64,000 nt of DNA from Solanum dulcamara. Lineage: Eukaryota > Streptophyta > Magnoliopsida > Solanales > Solanaceae. The notes under the pieces were generated by a model that was not told the origin of the DNA, made no database searches, and saw nothing but the letters and a program-made list of their open reading frames with translations. The position numbers and the translations under genes were made by a program. The stretch is taken from contig NC_077243.1 of the NCBI RefSeq assembly GCF_947179165.1, positions 5,636,001-5,700,000 on the forward strand. Reading direction: 5' to 3'. Positions 13,401-22,400 of this stretch are shown here, in pieces. How positions within the stretch are numbered: the first letter of the stretch is position 1; each line of letters starts with the position of its first letter.

Positions 13401-16400
13401 CCCATTCAAAAGGACAGAAAACTTGACTGCTTTTATACACACCTCAATCCACTTCATCCATTTGCTACCAAATCCCATTTGTCTGAGAGTATTCAGAAGG
13501 AAAGACCAATTCACATGGTCATAGGCTTTCTGAATATCCAATTTGCACATTAGACCAGGGGCTTCTCCTTTCATTCTTGAGTCAATTCATTCACTAGCAA
13601 TGAGTGTTGCGTCCATGATTTGCCTGACCTTTACAAAAGCCATTTGATGTTTGTTGATCAATTTAGACACCACCTTTTTTAGCCTTTCAACCAACAATCT
13701 AGCAATGATCTTGTAGACTCCCCCCACCTGGCTGATTGGCCTAAAATCCTTCAACTCAGATGCTGCAGGTTTCTTTGGAATTAAAGCAATAAAAGTTGCA
13801 TTAAAGCTCTTCTCAAAAATCTGATTAGAATGAAAAAAATTGAATAGTATTGATGATGTCTTCCTTCAACAGAGCCCAGAAAGTCTGGAAGAACACCATT
13901 GGATGGCCATCACGGCCAGGGGCTTTCTCCATTGCACACAACTTTAAACATTCCCTTATCTGTTCTTCCTAAAAAGGTCTCTGCAGTCATACTTTTTCTT
14001 CTTCAGTGATCGTTGTAGCCTCTTGCAGTCTCAACTCAGGTCTCCATTGTTCTGCTTCCTTGTATAGGTTTTTATAGAAATTATCTACTGCCTCTTTGAT
14101 CACAACTCGATCCTTAGTTACAACTCCATTCACTTCCAATTGGTCCATATAGTTGAATCTTTTATGAGAAGTTGCAATTATGTGAATTTTTTTTGTGTTC
14201 TTGTCACATTAAGCAGATGTATATTGATGGTGCTTGGTTTAGTCATTGCATCATTTTAGAGATTTGGTATTATCTTCGCAAAAAGATTTGGTGGTTACAT
14301 TTCTCAAAAAAAAAATTTAGGTCCATACAAGCAGACTTTTGTGTATTTAGCTGCTTATTATCCTTTTTGTTTTAGAATTTTGGCACATTATTTTTTTTGA
14401 ATGAAGTCTATTTTTTAGTTCAAATGTTATATCACGTAGCATTCACATTTGTAGGTTCTATGAAGGACATATCGCTTATTATGACCGTTCACGGAAGAAG
14501 CACATGGTAAAGATTTAGTATGGCTATATAAACATTATTTTTCTTGTATATTAATTGAGTTCAACTGCTATATGGAATCATACATTCATACTCCCTTAAT
14601 TGCTGGTTGATGCTCCTCATATGCTAATAGTATGGTATCAGTCTACAGTTTCACAGGTTGTCAGAGTCTAAATTGGAGTTAATTTGTCAAGCAGTTTTCT
14701 AAGTCCTGGTAATGTTTTATCACTTACGTTTTTCATGATATTCTAAGGTATATTATAGAGATGGCGAGCAAGAAATGCTAAATCTTGCAAAGGAACGCTG
14801 GGAACTAGTTGACAATGACAATGCATCAGATCCTGTGAGTTCCTGCCAGTCTTTTCTTTTCCCTTCTCTTCTCTTCTCTTCTCTTCTCTTCTCGTCTGTT
14901 CTATACTTTTCTTTATTTGCATGATTTATTGGATTGATGTATTTCAGATACAAGAGGTTGTTCCTGGTTCAAGTGATTTGTCTGACATGTAAGCTTCATT
15001 CACCTAACTTCTCATTCATGGCAAGTAATTTGATGGTTTAGAATGCTTCTTGAGAGTTAAATATTAGCATCAGAATTAGAACTTAGATCATTGTGACATG
15101 CTGGAGATACTACAGATGGAATGAACCCACAACCTCAGGGTTGGAGATGGAGGGTGCTTACCCATCCGAGTAGCCCCCTCTTGTCAACCACCTTCATTAA
15201 ATTTTTCCTAGGTGGTGTTTCTTTTGCGTCCTTTAATTTTTCTTTTGGTGCATCAAATCTAATTCAAAACTATCCAATTTCAATTTTGCTCTCACATAGA
15301 CATGCATATACCTGCAAGTCTCTCCTTGACCCCCCCCCCCCCAACCCCATTTATTTTTTTTAGCCTTCAGTAAAACTTCTCGATAGATTAGGTGTCCAAA
15401 CTTTAATACTTTTGCATTCCCTATTTCACTAGTTTGCTTTTCTGTCTGTGTTATTTGGTGTTCGCATCTTCAGATAAGCTACCCTTACACATCTGTCTTC
15501 ACCTATAGTTGGAAGTTTATATTATATGTATGCATCAGAGAAGTGATACGTGTATCCAATCAGATATTATTCAAAATCTTCTTGCAAAGATGGGAGTTAA
15601 AATCTTCCTTTTCGTCTCCTGCCGTAGTTAATCTGCTTACATAATTACTGATAAACAACCTCCCTCATTTTTTTTTTGAAGAAAATAGCAGGCATGTAGC
15701 TATACTTCATTTTCCAGATATTTACAGTTACTTTCTAGCATTTATGTTGATAGGCGATTTCTTTATAGTATATTTGGGATGTAAACAAAATATAAAACAC
15801 TATTTTAGAGTATATGCTAAAATGAAAAGACAACTAAAAGTCAAGCACTGATGTATGTGAACAATAAATCAACAAATAGTGTTATGTTTGTACTGAAGTT
15901 TTTTTTTTCGTTTTGAAATATTGATGAACTTCTGAAATAAATCCTAGTAAAAGAATGTCAATGAAATTTTGGTGGGTGTTCAATATGTTTACTGATTGCA
16001 TTCCATATTAATTGTACAGTGGTGCAGATGATTTAAGTAAATCTTTTTAATGCATCGGCAGGACTACTGGGACACTTTAGTAATGCAAAAACATAGTAAT
16101 CAGAAGTACTATGTTCTCTGATGACCTTTAGGATAAGACACTGTGTCACATTTCAATGTTTATAAATTTTATGTTATACTTCGAAGCTATTGCTTGATTT
16201 CTCAAATATTTTTGTGAAACAATTTTAGTAGTTGATAAGTATTACACGAGTTGTTAATGTGCAGGCGCCTTGGTTGCATTATTGATTCATATCGCCATAC
16301 AAGGAAAAAGAAGAAGGTGAGAGTACTGTGGAAGCTTTCTGCCTATAAACTACACATCTTAGTGCAGATCGTTTTTTAAGATCACATGGAAAGAATTAGA

Positions 16401-19400
16401 TTGAAACAGGAAACACTATATGTTTATACTGCAAAGTTACTACGTTTCCTCTCAGGAAATTCACATGATAAAGTTTGAAGATATTCCATTGACATTCCCT
16501 TGTTTGGTGCTGTTGGTATAATCCCATAGCTGAATTTTTGATGAGTCATTGATGGTGTGGAATGCTCTCTGTGTTAGGAGTTTTTCTGTTTTCTTTTTTG
16601 GAGGTCAGCAAGCGCCTGCTAGGCTTTACCCAATTACCACGTGAAACTTTTTTTTGGAGCTTGAGCTATTCCATAGAAAGTCCCTCTAAAAATTTTCCAA
16701 CTCCCCTGTAAGTTGTAACACTTATTGGGGCGTGAAGCAAAGACATGAAGTATGTGGGAATGCTCGACAATGTAATTGACACTTTCTTCCCTCCTTAAGT
16801 TAAATATCTCTTTTGCCAACCTGTGAGTCTCTTTTCTACCCTTTCTATCACCGTATTCCAGGCTGTAGGTCCTTATTAGCGTCTCCTTGAGGTAAACCAA
16901 GACAATTAGTAGGAAGAGCCCCAACCTTGCAATGCAGCACCTGTGCTAAGACCTCAATGTTCTCCACCTCACCAACTTGGATGATCTCACATTTTCTAAG
17001 GTTGATTTCTAAACTTGACATCACCTGGAACTATATCAACATTTGGCTCAAAAGTACTCCATTTTAACCCTATCAGCATCACAAAACACTAAAGTGTCAG
17101 TCAACAAACAGAAGGTGCGACACCCTCACAATACCTAGGCCACCAAACACAGAAAAAAAGCTCTCAAGTAACCTCCTATCACAATTTTATCCATCATCCT
17201 GCTCAATGCTTCCATCACTAAATATGAACAACATAGGGGATAACTGGTCTCCCTCTCTCACTCCTCTTGAACTAACGAAGAAACTACACTGATTTCCGTT
17301 CCAAGGACGGAAACCTCACAGTTGAAATGCAATATTTGATCCACTTCCTCCATCTTGCACCAAAACCCATCTTCAACATAATGAAATCAAGATATTACCA
17401 ATTAACATGATCATGTGCTTTATCTAGATCTAATTTGCAAAAAATCCCCGGCTCTCGTTGTTTTCTTCTAGAGTCAACCACATTATTTTCCACTGGCGCT
17501 ACATCTAAAATTTGCACGTCTTCCACAAAAGCATTATGTGAGGTACATATTGTCTTATCTAAGACTTTCTTTAGTCTATTGGAATTACTAAGTTGCGCGG
17601 ATTCTTCACTTTCCATGCCGTATCTGTGTCGGATTCTCCAAAAATACACTACTTTTGGAGAATCCGACACGCACACGCCAACATTTTTGAAGAGTCCGAG
17701 CAACATAGATTGGATACACCTTAGAAATAATCTTATATATGTTTTCCACTAGACTAATAGGCTTATAGTCCTCGATACTCGCCGCACCCTTTTTTGGGAT
17801 AATGACAATGAAAGAAGCAATATGGTTTTTTTCAAATTCATTCAACAAGAACAACAACATCAACAAAACAAGTGGGATCTCTGGAGGGTAGAGTGTATGC
17901 AAACTTTACCCTACCATTTTGAGAAGGTAGAGAGATTGTTTGTGAGAGATCCTTGGCTGAACAAACAACGGGAAAGAGGCAATAGCAACCTATAACAAGA
18001 AGAAGATAGTAAGATATCGAGGTGAAACGTGATCTCTCTAAAAATAAGGGAAAGAAATGAATAATAACTAAACTTTGGGAAAGGGAATGAAATAAACATG
18101 ACTACTACTAACCTTCTACCCTAATCCTTGACCTTCACACCCAAGGGTCATTTCTTCGGTGAGCTAAAGTTACGTCATATCCTGCCTAATCACCTCATCC
18201 AATAATTCTTAGGCTTACCTCTATCCCTCTTCATGCCTACTACGACCAACATATTACACCTCCTAATTGTGGAATCTGCACCTTTTCTCTTTATATATTC
18301 TAACCATCTCAGTCTCATTTTTCGCATCTTATCTTCCACGCGAGTCATTCCTATCTTTTCCTAAATATCTTCATTCCTAATCTTATCTCTCATGGTATTT
18401 CCACACATCCACCTCAGCATCTTCGTCTCCACCACTCGAATACTTTGGACATGAGAGCTCTTGACTGACCAACACTCTGCCCCATATAACATAGTCGGTT
18501 TAACAGCCACTCGGTAGAACTTACCTTTAAGTTTAAGTGACACATTCTTATCACACAAAACACTGGATGCTAGCCTCCAATTCATCCGCCCCGCTCTTAT
18601 ATGATGAGCGACATCCTCATCAATCTCCCCATTACCTTGGATCATTGTCCCCAGGTACTTGAAACAACTTCTCTTAGGGATAACCTATGTGTCAAGCCTC
18701 ACACCCACTTCCGCAAGCTGGACATTGAAAGGCCTAATTTCATGTTTAATTGGCCTTATTTGCTGAAAATCCTCAGAGACATGGGCTTTGGTGAGAAATG
18801 GATCAACTGGATTCATTTTTGTATCTCTAACTGACAAATTCTCAGTTTTAGTCAATGGCAGTCTTGTGGGATATGCACTTAAAGAGGGGTCTCAGGTAGG
18901 GGATCCTCTCTCCCCTTTCCTTTTTGTTCTTGCTATGGAAGGTCTGAACAATATGCTTAGAACAATCAATTTTAATAACTAGATAAGAGGTTTTGTGTCA
19001 TGATCCAAGCTAGACCCAAGACGTGACACGTCGAATAGGATCCCGGGAGATCCTAAACAAGCCTCTTAACATAACATAACATGACTTACGATAACATAAA
19101 AATCAACATAAGAGAAATACGGAAGATAAGTCTTAAAATAATCTTATCATAGCAACTCAAATAAGAGAATCTAGGAATAAGATCTGAAATGCGGAAGAAA
19201 CCATACTAGTCTAACATAGTCTCTAACTACCATAGATTGGTGCATAGGACAAACCCTAGCTTACCCAAACAATCTGAAACAAGTCATGAAAGGAAAGACA
19301 TCACAAGCAGTTGTGCCCTCGAAGCATGAGGACTCACCAACAATAATGCCGACTGGAGTAAATACTAACCGCAAGCCGGATTGGGAGCGTCATTACCTAT

Positions 19401-22400
19401 ATTATAAAACAATATAGGCAAAAGAAGTATGCGATCAGTACTATAGAATGTACTCAGTATGGAGAATATGCAATGCATGACATAAACATGATAATGCAAT
19501 GAACGTGCTAAATCATAAGAAAGCCTTTAAAACATCATAAAAAGCATAAGACAGGGTCAATGCAAAAATTCGTAAAGAAAGCATAGTAAAACATAACATA
19601 GTGAAAGATACCATTAACCGACAATAAACCATGTGAGCTATAACATGGAGTCCAGTGTCATTCCTCTCACACCGAAAAGAGATTGTCTTACTTGCCGAGG
19701 TAAGGACCATAAACAAGAGCTATTGTGGATCCACTACTTAAGGCCAATTAAGGCACTCCTACGGGGCATGTAGTTCTAGGACCTGAGTAATCGCCACTAG
19801 TCCAACTCGGTGCTAGGTGATACTCTCAACGGAATAGTCATAACCACATCACAATATCATCATAGCATACTTGAAAATCATAAGAATAGCTCCTTTAGCA
19901 AATCATGATATCATAACATTTTCATAGAGATACTTATCTAAGCATCAAAATCACGATAAGCTAGAAAAATCATGGAAAACCTTCATGATTAGACTACTTC
20001 CCTTTCGAAGTTAATCTTAGTTTCTTAAAATTCATGATAGAATACTTTACATTGAAGCAACCTTTGTCTTCATCAAAATAGTAATTGATTTTTTCCATAA
20101 AAACGTCCTTGAAATCATAGTCATAAATTCATGACGTATGTATAATTCTTAACCATAGGTCAAATTTATGAAAAAAGGCATAATACATGGGTTCATGTAA
20201 CTCATCAAAAACATGTAATTAAGATCCATTCATACATAATAAGATTATCGAAATGGAATAAAATCATAATTAATTGAATCCAATGCAAGATTATCAAATT
20301 ACCTAGGGTTTATGAAGAAATCATAAGAGGAATTAAAAATACTTTGGGACTCTATGGATGAAAGAGGATCCATGGATGAAATTCCCACGTACCTTGATGA
20401 ATCAAAACCTTAGAAAGTCTTGCAATAGAGACTTTAGCTTGAAACCTTAGCTTGACTTGAAGAAGAAAACTTGAGAGATTTTTGAGTGGGAGAGTTTGAG
20501 AGAGAATGGGGAAATTTGGAGGGTTGGGTACTTACAGGTCGTGGGAAAGTAGTTCAAAATGACATAGCTTTAATATTAAAAAATGGAAAATGTCCAAAAT
20601 AGCCAGGTCTATGGGTGCCTCTACGGACCATAGAAGCCTATACGGCCCGTAGAAATTACCTTGAGTTTCTGAATCCAAGGTCTACGGGTCCCTTATATGG
20701 CCCGTAGAAACTTATATGACCAGTTTCAATCGTCCGTAGACCCAAAGCACTAAATGTCAAATTTCTGAAGTCTTCTTCTACGATCCACTTGTAAGGTTCG
20801 TAGAACGTTACACGCCCTCTTGTCTGCGAACTTCCAAAACTCCAAGTCTCTGAATCTTCATCTACGGCCTCTTCTACGGACCATAAGACCTTATACGGTC
20901 CGTAGATGGTCCCGTCCAAAGAATCAATGACCAAAATTTTCTTCCAAGTTTTGGCCTCGTTTCCACGACTGCCTCCTACGGTCCGTAAGTCCTTGTATGG
21001 ACTGTACGAGGGCTCGTACAAACTGACACCAATAGATTTCTGCAACTTTTCTTCAAGTCTTAACTTTCCAACTTCCGTGGGGTTACTTTTTGGTGCTACA
21101 GACAACTATGGGGAAATCATGGCGCGATTACAGACCTCCTATATGTTGATAACTCTCTTATTATTTGTGTTTTTAGTTACTTGTTCTTGCATTACATGTA
21201 TAGTTTTCATTGTTCCCATAGCACTTTTCTTACTAAGGCTTGCCGCTTGTGCTTTAAGCCCCAATAGAGTTGGTGCTTTTCTGTGCTCCTTGTTTTTGAC
21301 TACTCTGTTAGATACTTTTAATGGATATCATCTTTTTCCTTGCTTCTGCTGAGCATTTTCATTTGATGAAAGTATATCTAACCTTTTTCATGGTATCCTG
21401 ATTTAAGATTTGCTGAAGAACTTCCTCTGCTGTTATATCCTATTTTTACCTATTTTACGGAGTTGATAATGTTTTGGGTAGAACTTGCATGAGTTAATTC
21501 CATTCTCCATGGACTGAAATGTGTTTCACTTTATGAGACCTATTTTCTCTGCATTCTTAATGTCAATTTCTTGAGCAGGGTTTGAATGTTGATAATGATG
21601 TGCCGGTGCTAACTCCTGGTACTGAAAGCAAGAAGAATGTTTGCAGCAAAGCAAAGTTATATAATGTAAGTTGGTCATACTTTAATTACAGCCCGGTACA
21701 CTAACCCTTGACTCTTTCTCTTCTGTAGTCATCTTATTTCATAGGGTTAGTCACTTTGCTATCAAAGTGCTGCTACATTGTACGTTGTCATCTCCTTCTA
21801 ACTAAACATTAGACTTTGCATCTCTAAGCACTAAGATCCAATCACATTATCTGAAAGAAAATAATGACTTCTGAAAGAATGAAATAGTCCTTCCTTGTAA
21901 TTTAAACCTTCAAAAGAGAAGTTATAAGCGGAGACGCATATTCACGTGAATTTATTTTTCCTTAACCTTCTTTGACGCTCAAACTGATTCTAATTGTAAG
22001 TTCTCCTAGGCATTAATTTATGATGGTCCTTGTTATATCCTCTACTTTTGCCTTTGCTAAATTAGTCCTTTTCACCTTGCACGACAACTATTTTGGTCTC
22101 TAAAAGTGTTCAGAGTGTCATTGTGAATGGCAAACTGCAGCAGAAGTTTAGAACAAAGTAACCCAGAAGGCATGCATGGCGAAGTGATAGAAATCTGAAA
22201 AACTTAATCTTAGTATTTATTTCACAACACCTGACTATGCTCAAAATTTTGGCAGGGGAAAGCAACTGATGATCCGACGACTCCAACAATGTAAGTTATT
22301 TTTATCGCAGTTAGACCCCCTTTGCATAATAATAAATGGAATTCGAGCTGAACGAAGTATTTTTTTTATGAAGGACCGTGCAGCATAATTTAACTCCAAA

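Larger units (their letters stand above)
10388..14454 (+). other. Intron 11 of copy 1
   Basis: A 4.1-kb intron (GTATGT...TTTGTAG) that splits the Tudor domain. It is enlarged by a (TA)n tract, an RTE-type tail and a 2.7-kb L1 LINE on the opposite strand. Confidence 0.75.
16317..21578 (+). other. Intron 15 of copy 1, a nest of transposable elements
   Basis: A 5.3-kb intron (GTGAGA...GAGCAG) filled with two L1 fragments in opposite directions, an RTE fragment, a small TIR element and an LTR-like repeat. The stretch 21101-21578 shows nothing I recognise. Confidence 0.7.

Noticed and set aside
17395..17752. Open frames on both strands at 17.4-17.75 kb
   Set aside because: They are a chimera of LINE reverse transcriptase and the inserted MITE, not a gene.
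20656..21105. 149-codon minus-strand open frame with repeated YGPYK / YEPYK motifs
   Set aside because: It is the translation of the TACGGNCCGTA palindromes in an LTR-like repeat and has no family resemblance.
21160..21352. Hydrophobic open frame that looks like a membrane protein
   Set aside because: T-rich intron sequence gives Leu/Phe/Val runs by composition; there is no start context or homologue in the other copies.
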